NCBI RefSeq assembly: GCF_000376985.1
Contig: NZ_AQYA01000035.1
Location: forward strand, 1 to 64,000
DNA length: 64,000 nucleotides
Direction: 5' to 3'
DNA from: Streptococcus henryi DSM 19005
GTDB lineage: Bacteria > Bacillota > Bacilli > Lactobacillales > Streptococcaceae
In this document: positions 48,715 through 57,750 of the stretch, in pieces
Position numbering within the stretch: position 1 is the first letter of the stretch
How the letters are laid out: every line of letters starts with the position of its first letter
Made by a program: the position numbers and the translations under genes
The notes under the pieces: generated by a model
Database searches by the model: none
What the model saw: the letters and a program-made list of their open reading frames with translations, nothing else
What the model was told of the DNA's origin: nothing

Positions 48715-49236
48715 ATGTTAAGAAAGCAAAACTATAACTCACCCCTAGGTGATATGATTTTGATAGTTGATGAGAGTGGCTTGTACGGTGCCTGGTTTAT
48801 GGGACAAAAGTATGACCGTCTCGGTTTTGAGGATTTGGAAATAGCAGAGCAGTCTAGTTCTATTTTATCAGAAGCGCAAGCTTGGTTAGATGCTTATTTT
48901 GCGGGTCAAGAGCCTGACTTTTGTCCGCCCTTGTCGCCACAGGGCAGCCCATTTCAGCAAAGGGTTTGGCAGGAGCTGGTGAAGATTCCAGCAGGATCTA
49001 CGGTGACCTATGGTCAGCTGGCAGAGCTTCTTGGCTGCAAGTCAGCCCAGGCTGTGGGTGGTGCAGTTGGTAAGAATCCTCTGAGCATTTTCATTCCCTG
49101 TCATAGGGTTCTTGGAAGTCAGGGCCAATTGACGGGCTATGCAGGAGGTTTAGAGCGCAAGGTCTGGCTTTTGGAGCATGAGGGTTTGAGTCTTGATGAC
49201 AAATCGAGAGTAGTTTTGAGGAAAAAGAATGACTGA
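48715..49236 (+). CDS. ogt: Methylated-DNA-[protein]-cysteine S-methyltransferase
   Basis: 173 residues. The suicide-acceptor motif IPCHRV (SIFIPCHRVLGSQGQLTGYAGGLERKVWLLEHE) and the winged-helix DNA-binding part (FQQRVWQELVKIPAGSTVTYGQLAELLGCKSAQAVGGAVGKNP) identify an O6-alkylguanine-DNA alkyltransferase, Ogt class. It repairs O6-methylguanine. I start at ATG 48715 (MLRKQNYNSPLGDM); a start at 48673 would translate through the terminator and promoter. No Shine-Dalgarno site, probable leaderless mRNA. It is followed 11 bp later by the ArsC-like gene. Confidence 0.93.
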   Translation: MLRKQNYNSPLGDMILIVDESGLYGAWFMGQKYDRLGFEDLEIAEQSSSILSEAQAWLDAYFAGQEPDFCPPLSPQGSPFQQRVWQELVKIPAGSTVTYGQLAELLGCKSAQAVGGAVGKNPLSIFIPCHRVLGSQGQLTGYAGGLERKVWLLEHEGLSLDDKSRVVLRKKND

Positions 49237-49247
49237 AGGAGACAAAT

Positions 49248-49601
49248 ATGTATACTTTTTATGAATATCCCCCTTGTAGCACTTGTAAAAAGGCTAAGGC
49301 TGAGTTAAATGCCTTAGGTCTTGATTTTGAGACTGTCAATATTAAGACCAACCCTCCTCAAGTGGAACTTCTGCGTGAACTTTTAGAAAAATCTGATTTG
49401 GACTTGAAGAAATATTTCAATACCAGCGGTCAATCCTATAGAGCCTTGGGTTTGAAGGATAAGTTTGACAGCATGACTGTGGATGAAGCCTTGGAGCTTT
49501 TGGCAGCCGATGGTATGCTTATTAAGCGTCCTATCTTGATTAAGGATGGTAAAGTGGTGCAAATTGGTTATCGCACGCCCTATGAGGACCTTAATTTATA
49601 A
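49248..49601 (+). CDS. ArsC/Spx family thioredoxin-fold protein
   Basis: 117 residues, ArsC/Spx superfamily: CSTC redox motif at residues 10-13 (YEYPPCSTCKKAKAELNALG), then LKKYFNTSGQSYRALGLKDKFDSM and the cis-Pro region LIKRPILIKDGKVVQIGY. Databases call such proteins arsenate reductase-like. It lacks the RNA polymerase-binding features I would expect of a true Spx regulator, so a glutaredoxin- or arsenate-reductase-like role is more likely. GAAGGAGACAAAT precedes the ATG; probably co-transcribed with ogt. Confidence 0.85.
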   Translation: MYTFYEYPPCSTCKKAKAELNALGLDFETVNIKTNPPQVELLRELLEKSDLDLKKYFNTSGQSYRALGLKDKFDSMTVDEALELLAADGMLIKRPILIKDGKVVQIGYRTPYEDLNL

Positions 49602-49605
49602 ATTA

Positions 49606-49708
49606 ATACTCTTCGAAAATCAAAATGATAGAAGGTTAAGGCTTCTTGCCTAGCAACAGCTATGTTTGCGTCGGCTTGATTCCTCTAATTTTGATTTTCA
49701 TTGACTAT
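49606..49708. repeat. BOX-like element E (103 bp)
   Basis: Starts ATACTCTTCGAAAATCAAAA, the exact boxA-type end, and ends TTTTGATTTTCATTGACTAT, a boxC-type end. The inner CTTGCCTA...CAGCTAT...GTCGGCTTG matches the right half of element D. Confidence 0.85.
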
Positions 49709-49717
49709 AAATGCTGG

Positions 49718-49747
49718 AGCTGGACTTGAAAAAAGTCTAGTTTTTTA
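49718..49747 (+). terminator. Terminator after the ogt/ArsC-like unit
   Basis: CTGGACTT (49720-49727) pairs with AAGTCTAG (49733-49740, one G-U), then TTTTTT. Confidence 0.8.
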
Positions 49748-49840
49748 TTTTTTGAAATTTTTTTCAGATAGGGACCTGCTTTTTTAGGAGAACATTTCTC
49801 CAAAATTTGGTGAAAAGTGATGATTTTTTGCTAAAAAATG

Positions 49841-49907
49841 ACCATTCAGGACTGTTTAATGACATTTCAGGATATGAACGGTTTTTATGTGCTTTTTATG
49901 AGATAAT
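49841..49907 (+). promoter_or_regulatory. LytTR-type (ComE/BlpR-like) direct repeat and promoter of the PepO-like gene
   Basis: ACCATTCAGG (49841-49850), 11 nt, ACATTTCAGG (49862-49871): two direct repeats 21 bp apart on the same DNA face, the pattern recognised by LytTR response regulators of streptococcal pheromone systems (ComE, BlpR). A -10 GATAAT (49902-49907) lies 30 nt after the second repeat, the usual geometry for such activated promoters, and no -35 is seen. Confidence 0.65.
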
Positions 49908-49934
49908 AAATTATCGTTTTTGAGGAGGTTTATT

Positions 49935-51947
49935 ATGAAAAAAAGAACTAAAATTATTCTAGCATCAACTGGTGCTGTAGCTGTTCTTGTTTTAGGAACT
50001 GGGGGTTATATGGTCTATCGTACCATTGTTCCTCGGGATATTGCTATTGATGACAATGCGAGCGCACAATCAAATTTTTATCAATACATTAATAAAGACT
50101 GGCTAAAAACAACTGAGATTCCTAGTGACCAAGGAATTCAAAATGCTTTTGGTGAGATTTCTGATGCAATTGAAGATAATTTGAAAAAAGATGTTAAGGA
50201 TTGGGTATCTGGGAAAGTTGAAACGACAAGTAATGACCAGAAAGAATTTGTTGAATTATACCAGTTAGCAACTGATTTTAAACAACGTGAAAAAGATGGT
50301 GTAGAGCCTGTTAAGGTCTACTTAGATCGCGTTGAAAAACTCTCTTCTTTTGAGGAGTTCAAAGAAGCTATCCCTGATTTGATTCTTGAAAATTTTTACC
50401 TGCCATTCTCGATTGTGGTTTCTTCTAATCCTCATGATTCTACAGCTCATATGATTGACTTATCTGGTCCAACGACGATTTTGCCGGATGTTTCATATTA
50501 TCAGAATGAGGCAACGAAAAAGCAGTTGTTGAGTGTTTATCAAAAGTCGGCTGAGAAAGTCCTCACCTTGATGGATTATAGTGAAGAAGAAGCTAAATCA
50601 TTGGTTGAAGACACTATTGCATTCGATGCCTTGATTGTTCCATATATGCCAAGCAGTGAAGAACTAAGTGAGATTGAGAATAGTGTTAATGTCACTGCAA
50701 GCTCGGAAGTTAAGAAATTTTCTAAAACTCTTGCTTTTGATCAGTTTATTAATCAATTAGTAGGACAAGAAGTGGATGAAATAAATGTATCAACCCCTAA
50801 ATACATGAATGCAGTAGATAAGATTGTCAATGAAAAGAATTTCAAACTCATGAAATCTTGGATTTTGGTTTCTGAGGCTATGAGTTCTGCCCCTGCTTTA
50901 ACAGAAGACTTACGACAAGCGAGTTCTGAATTTGGTAAGTTTTTGACAGGTGTAGCTGAGACACCTTCAAAAACGGACTCTGCCTTCACTGCTACTACAA
51001 ATGTTTTCGCGGAAACGATTAGTGTTCACTATGGTCAAAAATATTTTGGTCAGGCAGCCAAAGATGATGTGACCAGTATGATTGATGGGATTATTGAAGT
51101 CTATAAGAGTCGTCTTTCCCAAAATGACTGGTTATCAGAGGATACTAAGACAGCAGCAGTCCGTAAATTGGACAGTATGAATTACTACATTGGCTATCCA
51201 GAAGAAGTGTCCGAAGCAACAAAAGAAATCGACATTGACCCAGAAAAAACCTATTATGAAAACCTCGTTATGCTTGGACGTGATGCTATTACCTATAATT
51301 TTGCAAAATACAATGAACCAGTGGATAAATCTCAGTGGGGCATGCCATCTTATATGGTAAATGCTTATTACACTCCGATTGAAAATGCCATTTATTTCCC
51401 AGCTGCAATCCTTCAAGCACCATTTTATGCTGCAAAGCAGAGCAAGGCTGAGAATTATGGAGGTATTGGAGCGGTCATTGGGCATGAGATTACCCATGCC
51501 TTTGATAACAATGGTGCCCAGTTTGACGAAAAAGGGGATATGCAAGACTGGTGGACCAAGGAAGACTACAAGGCCTTTGAAGCCAAAACAAAGGAAATGG
51601 AAAATCTTTTTGATGGTATTGAAATCTACGGCTCTAAAGTCAATGGTAAATTGACGGTTAGTGAAAATATTGCTGACGCCGGTGGCCTCTCAGCATCCTT
51701 TGAAGCATTGAAAAAGGTTGATAGTCAAGCAGACGCCAAAGAATACTTTGAAAACTGGGCTCGTATTTGGCGTCAAAAATCAACAGAGCAGATTGCCCAG
51801 TACTTGATGACTGTGGATACTCACGCTCCAAATGAATTGAGAGCTAATGTCCAGCTTAAAAACTTTTCAGCCTTCTATCAAAGCTATGATATCAAAGAAG
51901 ATGATCCAATGTACCTAGCGGAAAAAGACAGAGTTAGTATTTGGTAA
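49935..51947 (+). CDS. pepO: Membrane-anchored M13 (neprilysin/PepO-like) metallopeptidase
   Basis: 670 residues of family M13: zinc motif HEITH (GAVIGHEITHAFDNNGAQFDEKG, about 517-521), third ligand Glu in SENIADAGGLSASFEAL, substrate-binding NAYY (MVNAYYTPIENAIYFPAAILQAPFY). Unlike cytoplasmic PepO it begins with a signal anchor (about 6-27, IILASTGAVAVLVLGTGGYMVY) after KKRTK, so the catalytic domain should be outside the cell. ATG 49935 follows TTGAGGAGGTTTATT. Its promoter has a LytTR-type direct repeat. A role in processing extracellular peptides, perhaps pheromones or bacteriocins, is inferred from that. Confidence 0.92.
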   Translation: MKKRTKIILASTGAVAVLVLGTGGYMVYRTIVPRDIAIDDNASAQSNFYQYINKDWLKTTEIPSDQGIQNAFGEISDAIEDNLKKDVKDWVSGKVETTSNDQKEFVELYQLATDFKQREKDGVEPVKVYLDRVEKLSSFEEFKEAIPDLILENFYLPFSIVVSSNPHDSTAHMIDLSGPTTILPDVSYYQNEATKKQLLSVYQKSAEKVLTLMDYSEEEAKSLVEDTIAFDALIVPYMPSSEELSEIENSVNVTASSEVKKFSKTLAFDQFINQLVGQEVDEINVSTPKYMNAVDKIVNEKNFKLMKSWILVSEAMSSAPALTEDLRQASSEFGKFLTGVAETPSKTDSAFTATTNVFAETISVHYGQKYFGQAAKDDVTSMIDGIIEVYKSRLSQNDWLSEDTKTAAVRKLDSMNYYIGYPEEVSEATKEIDIDPEKTYYENLVMLGRDAITYNFAKYNEPVDKSQWGMPSYMVNAYYTPIENAIYFPAAILQAPFYAAKQSKAENYGGIGAVIGHEITHAFDNNGAQFDEKGDMQDWWTKEDYKAFEAKTKEMENLFDGIEIYGSKVNGKLTVSENIADAGGLSASFEALKKVDSQADAKEYFENWARIWRQKSTEQIAQYLMTVDTHAPNELRANVQLKNFSAFYQSYDIKEDDPMYLAEKDRVSIW

Positions 51948-52040
51948 GTTTAGGTTGTGTTGAATTATTAGTGAATATTTTCGGAAAAAACAAGAAAATA
52001 TATGAAAATTCCATATATTTAGAAAATTTCAACAAAACAC

Positions 52041-52069
52041 TTGACAGGCATTTTAATGCTGTGTATAAT
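52041..52069 (+). promoter_or_regulatory. Promoter of the tryptophan locus
   Basis: TTGACA (52041-52046), 17 bp, TATAAT (52064-52069): full consensus, starting the T-box leader. Confidence 0.92.
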
Positions 52070-52077
52070 AATACTCA

Positions 52078-52330
52078 ATCAGAAAGTAGCATGAGAAAGT
52101 TTCCAGGGAGCTCGTGGTTATTGTGAACGAGTAACGAACTGATGTGAAAATTGGGCTGATGGTAGAATTGTGAAGATAGTGATTTTCAGGTTGGCACCCC
52201 TTACCGTGCAACTCCTTGTTAGAGGAGATAGAGATGACGAGAAGAAGTATTCTCGTTAATTGAGGTGGCACCGCGTTCATCAAGCTGAAACGCCCTCACA
52301 CAGATTTTTCTGTGTGAGATTTTTTGTTTT
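52078..52330 (+). promoter_or_regulatory. Complete tryptophan T-box leader 1
   Basis: Stem I closes with ATCAG (52078-52082)/CTGAT (52156-52160) and has the AGTA motif at its 5' side; a UGG triplet (52152-52154) in the conserved GAAAATTGGGCTGA segment is the likely Trp specifier. The T-box GAGGTGGCACCGCG is at 52262-52275 and the terminator CTCACACAG/CTGTGTGAG (52295-52303 with 52310-52318) ends in a T-run. Uncharged tRNA-Trp would favour the antiterminator. Confidence 0.92.
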
Positions 52331-52375
52331 TCGGAAATCGATAAAGCCTTCATTTTTCTAGTAGTAGGATATATA

Positions 52376-52515
52376 GGGAGCACCCCTTATCGTGCAACTC
52401 CTTGTTAGAGGAGGTAGAGATGGCAAGAAAAATACTTTCTTGTTAATTGAGGTGGCACCGCGCTAATCAAACTTAGACGCCCTCACACAGATTTTTCTGT
52501 GTGGGGATTTTTGTT
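52376..52515 (+). promoter_or_regulatory. Truncated T-box 2 (antiterminator/terminator half only)
   Basis: From GAGCACCCCTTATCGTGCAA onward it duplicates the 3' half of T-box 1: CTCCTTGTTAGAGGAGG arm, T-box GAGGTGGCACCGCG (52449-52462), terminator CCTCACACAG/CTGTGTGGGG (52481-52490 with 52497-52506). It has no stem I or specifier and lies in series between T-box 1 and the extra trpB. Confidence 0.88.
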
Positions 52516-52553
52516 TATAAAAAATACAGATATCGAAAAAAGGAGATAGGATT

Positions 52554-53732
52554 ATGACAGTAGAAAAAGGATTTTTTGGGGAATTCGGTGGGAGCTTTGT
52601 TCCTGAGGCTATTCAAAACTTGTTAGATGAGTTAGAAGTGACCTTTGAAAAATATCGTAATGATCCTGACTTTTTAGCTGAATTAAATTATTATCTCCAA
52701 GATTATTCTGGCCGTAAGACGCCACTCTATTATGCCGAAAGTCTGACCAAACATTTGGGAGGGGCAAAGATTTACCTTAAGCGTGAAGATCTGAATCACT
52801 TAGGCTCTCACAAGCTTAACAATGTACTGGGTCAAATTCTCTTGGCAAAACGTATGGGAAAGACCCGTGTCATTGCTGAAACAGGGGCAGGTCAGCACGG
52901 GGTTGCAACAGCAGCTGCCGCAGCTAAATTTGGTATGGCCTGTGATGTTTACATGGGAGCTGAAGATGTCAAACGCCAGCGTCTCAATGTTTTCCGTATG
53001 GAAATGATGGGTGCTACTGTTCACTCAGTAGAAGAAGGAACAGCAACCTTGAAAGAGGCTGTTGATGCTGCATTTGGAGCATGGATGGCTGATTTAGATG
53101 CCTTTTATGTCCTTGGTTCTGCGGTTGGCCCTCACCCATACCCAACTATTGTTCATGAATTCCAAAAAGTGATTAGTGTCGAATCTCGTCAACAAATTTT
53201 GGATAAGGAAGGTCGCCTTCCTGATGCTGTGATTGCCTGCGTTGGTGGTGGATCAAATGCTATTGGTGCCTTCTCTCAATATGTGGATGATCAAGAAGTA
53301 GCACTCATTGGTGTAGAAGCAGCGGGTCATGGTGTTGATACCGATAAGCATGCGGCTACCATGACTAAGGGAACAGTGGGTATTGTTGATGGTATGAAGA
53401 CCTATGCCCTCTTTGAAGAGGATGGAAGTATTGCTCCGGTTTATTCTATCTCAGCAGGTTTGGATTATCCAGGGGTTGGTCCTGAACATGCCTTTCTCAG
53501 AGCATCAGGTCGTGTAGACTATGTTCCTGCCACTGATGATGAAGCAGTTCAAGCTCTGCTATTGCTTTCAAAAACCGAAGGTATTATTCCTGCTATCGAA
53601 AGTTCTCACGCTATTGCTGAAGCCGTTAAGCGTGCTCCTAAGATGGACAAGGACCAAATCGTTATCATTAATGTTTCAGGTCGTGGGGACAAGGATGTGG
53701 CAGCTATTGCCGATTATTTAGAAGAAAAATAA
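52554..53732 (+). CDS. trpB2: Second tryptophan synthase beta chain (TrpB paralogue)
   Basis: 392 residues, full-length TrpB fold. Catalytic elements: PLP lysine in [18 protein letters not shown], catalytic Glu in [14 protein letters not shown], phosphate-binding [10 protein letters not shown] and C-terminal [10 protein letters not shown]. The lysine loop reads HLGSHKLNN, whereas the operon TrpB (58315) has the standard HTGAHKINN. The two chains differ at many positions, so this is an old paralogue, not a recent duplicate. It stands alone behind a tandem T-box and ahead of trpEGDCFBA, so it is made under Trp starvation, perhaps to use free indole without TrpA. AAAAAAGGAGATAGGATT gives its start. 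Confidence 0.9.
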   Translation: MTVEKGFFGEFGGSFVPEAIQNLLDELEVTFEKYRNDPDFLAELNYYLQDYSGRKTPLYYAESLTKHLGGAKIYLKREDLNHLGSHKLNNVLGQILLAKRMGKTRVIAETGAGQHGVATAAAAAKFGMACDVYMGAEDVKRQRLNVFRMEMMGATVHSVEEGTATLKEAVDAAFGAWMADLDAFYVLGSAVGPHPYPTIVHEFQKVISVESRQQILDKEGRLPDAVIACVGGGSNAIGAFSQYVDDQEVALIGVEAAGHGVDTDKHAATMTKGTVGIVDGMKTYALFEEDGSIAPVYSISAGLDYPGVGPEHAFLRASGRVDYVPATDDEAVQALLLLSKTEGIIPAIESSHAIAEAVKRAPKMDKDQIVIINVSGRGDKDVAAIADYLEEK

Positions 53733-53736
53733 AGAT

Positions 53737-53992
53737 TTCAGAAAAGTAATTTTGTAAAATGTCCAGAGAGTATGTGGTTGCTGTGAACATACCATCTCGC
53801 TTAATGAAAATTGGGCTGAAATCCTACTTGGAGGATAAGACATATTCCTCAGGGTAGCACCCTTTATCGTGCAGCTCCTTGTTAGAGGAGGAAGAGACGA
53901 CAAGAAAATATCATTTCTTGTTAATTGAGGTGGCACCGCGCTAATGTGATTTAGACGCCCTCACACAGAGTTTTTTCTGTGTGGGGTTTTTA
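53737..53992 (+). promoter_or_regulatory. Complete tryptophan T-box leader 3, before trpE
   Basis: Stem I closes with TTTCAG (53737-53742)/CTGAAA (53816-53821), with AGTA near 53745 and UGG at 53812-53814 in the same GAAAATTGGGCTGA context as leader 1. T-box GAGGTGGCACCGCG 53927-53940; terminator CCTCACACAG/CTGTGTGGGG (53959-53968 with 53977-53986), T-run. It begins 5 nt after the trpB2 stop and no clear promoter precedes it, so it acts on read-through transcripts from T-boxes 1 and 2. Confidence 0.92.
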
Positions 53993-54011
53993 TATTGTAA
54001 AGGAGAAAGAG

Positions 54012-55367
54012 ATGCATAAGATTTTGACAGCCGATACCCTGACCCCAATTCTTGCTTATATGCGGATTCAGGGCAAACATAAAGTGATTTTGGAATCCAT
54101 TCCCCGCGAAAAAGAGCAGGCTCGCTTTTCTATCATCGCTTATAACCCTGTTTTTGAGATTGTTTATCAGGATGGGATTTTGTTGGAAAATGGCAGAGCT
54201 GTCGAGGCTGACCCACTAGATTATCTAAGTCGCTTAACCGTTAAAACTAAGCCTTCTGATCTTCCTTTTGCAGGCGGAGCGATTGGTTTCATTGGCTATG
54301 ATATGATTGGTCTTTATGAGAATATTGGTCAAATTCCAGAGGACTTCGTTGGCTTACCAGACATGCATTTCTTTATTTACGAGTCTTATCTGATTTTTGA
54401 CCACAAGATGGAGAAGGTTCATGTCATTGAAGACAATCTCTACAGTGGTCGTGATAATGACAGTCTCAGACAGGCCCTTGGCCAGGTCATTAAAGAGTTA
54501 CAGACACAAGCCCCCAATGAGTTTTCACCTCAAGAGTTAGAATCCCTCATCTTCAAAAATCATATTGAAAAAGAGACTTTTGAAGATATGGTTCAAAAGG
54601 CCAAAAATCTTATTCGCCAAGGGGATATGTTCCAATGTGTCCTAAGCCAACGCTTCTCGGCTGATTTTACAGGGGATCCACTTGATTATTACCGTAATTT
54701 GCGCGTGACTAACCCTTCAAATTACCTTTACTTCTTTGATTTTGAGGATTATCAAGTTATTGGTGCCAGTCCAGAAAGTCTCGTCTCTGTTAAGAATGGT
54801 GTGGTCACAACAAATCCTATCGCAGGAACTCGTCCTCGGGGTGCCAACGATGAGGAAGATAAGGAATTAGCTGAAGACTTATTGGCAGATCTCAAAGAAA
54901 CAGCTGAGCATCGTATGTTGGTTGACTTGGGACGAAATGACATCGGAAGAATTGCCAAAAATGGGACTGTCAAGGTCAGCAAGTACATGGATGTGGAATA
55001 TTTTCGCTATGTGATGCATCTAACCAGCGTGGTCAAGGGGGAACTCTTGGATGAGTTGACAGCTATGGATGCCTTGAAAGCAACGCTTCCGGCTGGGACA
55101 GTCTCAGGAGCACCTAAGATTCGTGCCATGCAACGTATTTATGAATTAGAAAAAGAAAAACGTGGCCTCTATGCTGGCGCAATTGGCTACCTGTCTGCTT
55201 CGGGTGATATGGACTTTGCCATTGCCATCAGGACCATGATTATCAAAAATCAAAGGGCCTACGTTCAAGCAGGAGCAGGGATTGTCTACGATAGCCAGCC
55301 TGAAAAAGAATTTTACGAAACCATCAACAAGGCCAAGGCCATGACAAGAATTGGAGATCGAAAATGA
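54012..55367 (+). CDS. trpE: Anthranilate synthase component I
   Basis: 451 residues. The tryptophan feedback motif LES is in HKVILESIPREKEQARFSII; the chorismate-binding half contains FQCVLSQRFSADF, GASPESLVSV, IAGTRPRGANDEEDKELAEDLLADLKETAEHRMLVDLGRNDIG and LPAGTVSGAPKIRAM. It makes anthranilate from chorismate with TrpG-supplied ammonia. ATG 54012 follows AAAGGAGAAAGAG; an upstream frame to 53979 lies in the T-box terminator. It overlaps trpG by 4 bp. Confidence 0.97.
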   Translation: MHKILTADTLTPILAYMRIQGKHKVILESIPREKEQARFSIIAYNPVFEIVYQDGILLENGRAVEADPLDYLSRLTVKTKPSDLPFAGGAIGFIGYDMIGLYENIGQIPEDFVGLPDMHFFIYESYLIFDHKMEKVHVIEDNLYSGRDNDSLRQALGQVIKELQTQAPNEFSPQELESLIFKNHIEKETFEDMVQKAKNLIRQGDMFQCVLSQRFSADFTGDPLDYYRNLRVTNPSNYLYFFDFEDYQVIGASPESLVSVKNGVVTTNPIAGTRPRGANDEEDKELAEDLLADLKETAEHRMLVDLGRNDIGRIAKNGTVKVSKYMDVEYFRYVMHLTSVVKGELLDELTAMDALKATLPAGTVSGAPKIRAMQRIYELEKEKRGLYAGAIGYLSASGDMDFAIAIRTMIIKNQRAYVQAGAGIVYDSQPEKEFYETINKAKAMTRIGDRK

Positions 55368-55942
55368 TATTACTGATAGATAATTATGACTCATTCACCT
55401 ATAACCTAGCCCAGTATCTGGGAACATTTACCGAGGTTAAGGTGCTTCGCAATGATGCAGAAGCTCTTGAAGAAGAAGCTCAGAAGGCTGATGGCTTGGT
55501 CTTTTCACCAGGGCCAGGTTGGCCAGCTGACGCAGGCAAAATGGAAGAGCTTATCAAAGCCTTTGTCGGTGTAAAACCTATGCTTGGTATTTGTCTAGGG
55601 CACCAGGCCATCGCAGAAAGTTTTGGAGGCAAGTTAGGTCTAGCTAAAAATGTCATGCATGGTAAGCAGAGCCAGATTGACATTGTTCAAGCTTCGCCTA
55701 TTTTTCAAGGACTAAGTCAAGAAATGCCCATCATGCGATATCATTCCATTGTAGTTGAAGAGATGCCAGCAGATTTTATAGTTACTGCCAGAACTCAGGA
55801 TGACAATGAAATCATGGCCTTAGAACACCAAAACTTGCCTATCTACGGTCTTCAATTTCACCCTGAAAGTATTGGTAGCCCAGATGGTCTCAAAATGATT
55901 GAAAACTTTGTAAAACTAGTCGATTCTTATGAAAATCAATAG
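55364..55942 (+). CDS. trpG: Anthranilate synthase glutamine amidotransferase
   Basis: 192 residues: class I glutaminase with nucleophile Cys in MLGICLGHQAIAESFGG and the His-Glu dyad in LQFHPESIGS; N-terminal LLIDNYDSFTYNLAQYL is the family signature. It transfers ammonia from glutamine to TrpE. It starts inside the trpE stop (ATGA, 4-bp overlap), typical of stoichiometric subunits. Confidence 0.97.
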   Translation: MILLIDNYDSFTYNLAQYLGTFTEVKVLRNDAEALEEEAQKADGLVFSPGPGWPADAGKMEELIKAFVGVKPMLGICLGHQAIAESFGGKLGLAKNVMHGKQSQIDIVQASPIFQGLSQEMPIMRYHSIVVEEMPADFIVTARTQDDNEIMALEHQNLPIYGLQFHPESIGSPDGLKMIENFVKLVDSYENQ

Positions 55943-55981
55943 ATTGTAATTGTGAGTCAAGCCTTTAGATGGAGGATGATT

Positions 55982-56986
55982 ATGAAAGCTATTTTAAACC
56001 AAATTAGTAAACACCAAGCCTTAACTGAAGAAGAAATTCAGGCTGTCTTTGAAGAAATCCTTAACAATAACTTCAGTGAAAGTCAGATTGCAGCCTTTCT
56101 TATGGGACTGAATGTTAAAGGAGAAACAGCATCTGAGATAACAGGAATTGTTAGAGCCTTGAAAAAACATGCGACCCAGCTACCTCAAGACTTTACAGAT
56201 GCCATGTGTAATTGTGGTACTGGCGGTGACCAATCTTATAGTTTCAATGTGTCAACGACATCTTGTTTTATTTTAGCGGCAGGAGGCATTCGCATGGCCA
56301 AGGCTGGTAATCGCTCGGTATCATCCAAGTCTGGCTCTGCCGATGTCCTTGAGGCTCTTGGAATCAATGTAGCTGCCTCACCAGATGTGCTGGCAAAAGC
56401 CTTGGATGAGGTTGGTTTGGCCTTTGTCTTTGCTCAGACCATGCACCCCGCCATGCGCTTCATTGGTCCAGCTCGTCAAGCCTTGGGAGTTCCAACTGTT
56501 ATGAATTTAGTGGGGCCCTTGGCTAACCCTGTTGATTTGGAAACTCAGCTTATGGGGATTTACCGTGAAGACTTGCAGGGAGTAGCAGCCCAGGCTATGA
56601 AAGAACTTGGCCGCAAGCGTGGGCTAGTTATCACAGGTCCAGATCATATGGATGAAGCAGCCCTTTACGGGACTAATACCTATACACTCTTAGAAGATGG
56701 AAAGATTAGCCAGCACAGCTTTACTTATGAGGATCTGGGAATGCCTAAGGTTGAACTCAAGGATATCGTGGGTGGAGATGCTGAGGAAAATGCTGAGATT
56801 CTCTTGAGCGTTCTCAAAAATCAGCCTAGCCCTTACCTTGAAACAGCTGTTCTTAATGCTGGTCTTGGTTTTTATGCTAATGGCAAATCAGATTCAATTA
56901 AGGAGGGAGTGGACCTAGCTCGCCAGATTCTAGCAGATGGTTCAGCCCTAGCCAAACTCCACCAACTTCAGGAGGTCCAAGTATGA
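55982..56986 (+). CDS. trpD: Anthranilate phosphoribosyltransferase
   Basis: 334 residues. The PRPP-binding glycine motif is CNCGTGGDQSYSFNVST, followed by AKAGNRSVSSKSGSADVLEALG and LVGPLANPVD. It attaches phosphoribosyl to anthranilate. I start at ATG 55982 after GATGGAGGATGATT; the earlier GTG at 55952 would include that site. The 3' end overlaps trpC by 4 bp. Confidence 0.97.
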   Translation: MKAILNQISKHQALTEEEIQAVFEEILNNNFSESQIAAFLMGLNVKGETASEITGIVRALKKHATQLPQDFTDAMCNCGTGGDQSYSFNVSTTSCFILAAGGIRMAKAGNRSVSSKSGSADVLEALGINVAASPDVLAKALDEVGLAFVFAQTMHPAMRFIGPARQALGVPTVMNLVGPLANPVDLETQLMGIYREDLQGVAAQAMKELGRKRGLVITGPDHMDEAALYGTNTYTLLEDGKISQHSFTYEDLGMPKVELKDIVGGDAEENAEILLSVLKNQPSPYLETAVLNAGLGFYANGKSDSIKEGVDLARQILADGSALAKLHQLQEVQV

Positions 56987-57750
56987 GCCAAACCTTTCTC
57001 CCAAAAATTTTAGCAGAAAAGAAAAAAGAAATTGCAAAGCTTGACATGGAAGACCTCAAGCCCCTGCGTCAAACTTATAGACTCTATGACTTTCTCAAGA
57101 GTCACCAAGAAAAATTGCAAATCATTGCTGAAGTCAAAAAGGCCAGTCCTAGCTTAGGTGATATCAATCTGGATGTCGATATAGTGGCTCAAGCTAAACT
57201 CTATCAAGAAGCAGGAGCAGCCATGATTTCTGTTCTGACCGACCAGGTCTTCTTTAAGGGACACATTGATTATCTAGCTGAGATTTCTGGTCAGGTCACT
57301 ATCCCTACTCTAGCTAAAGATTTCATTATTGATGAAAAACAAATTGTTGCTAGCCGTAATGCAGGAGCCACAGTTATTCTTCTCATTGTAGCTGCCCTTT
57401 CTGAGTCACGACTTAAGGAGCTTTATGATTTTGCGACCGGATTGGGCCTAGAAGTCCTCGTTGAAACCCACAATCTGGCTGAATTAGAAGTGGCTCACCG
57501 TCTGGGAGCACAGATTATCGGTGTCAATAACCGAAATCTTGTCACCTTTGAGACGGACATCAATACCAGCTTGACCTTATCGACCCACTTTAAAGAAGAG
57601 CCTGTCTATGTCTCAGAATCGGCCATCTTGACCAAGGAAGATGCCCAGCTATTAGCTCCGTTTTTCAATGCTATCTTGGTGGGAACTGCCCTCATGCAGG
57701 CCGACAATGTTTCAGACAAGCTAAAGGAGTTAAGAATTGACAAAGGTTAA
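56983..57750 (+). CDS. trpC: Indole-3-glycerol-phosphate synthase
   Basis: 255-residue TIM barrel: [15 protein letters not shown] (catalytic Lys), [54 protein letters not shown], and YVSESAILT. It closes the indole ring. ATGA overlap with trpD, and 14-bp overlap with trpF. Confidence 0.97.
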   Translation: MSQTFLPKILAEKKKEIAKLDMEDLKPLRQTYRLYDFLKSHQEKLQIIAEVKKASPSLGDINLDVDIVAQAKLYQEAGAAMISVLTDQVFFKGHIDYLAEISGQVTIPTLAKDFIIDEKQIVASRNAGATVILLIVAALSESRLKELYDFATGLGLEVLVETHNLAELEVAHRLGAQIIGVNNRNLVTFETDINTSLTLSTHFKEEPVYVSESAILTKEDAQLLAPFFNAILVGTALMQADNVSDKLKELRIDKG

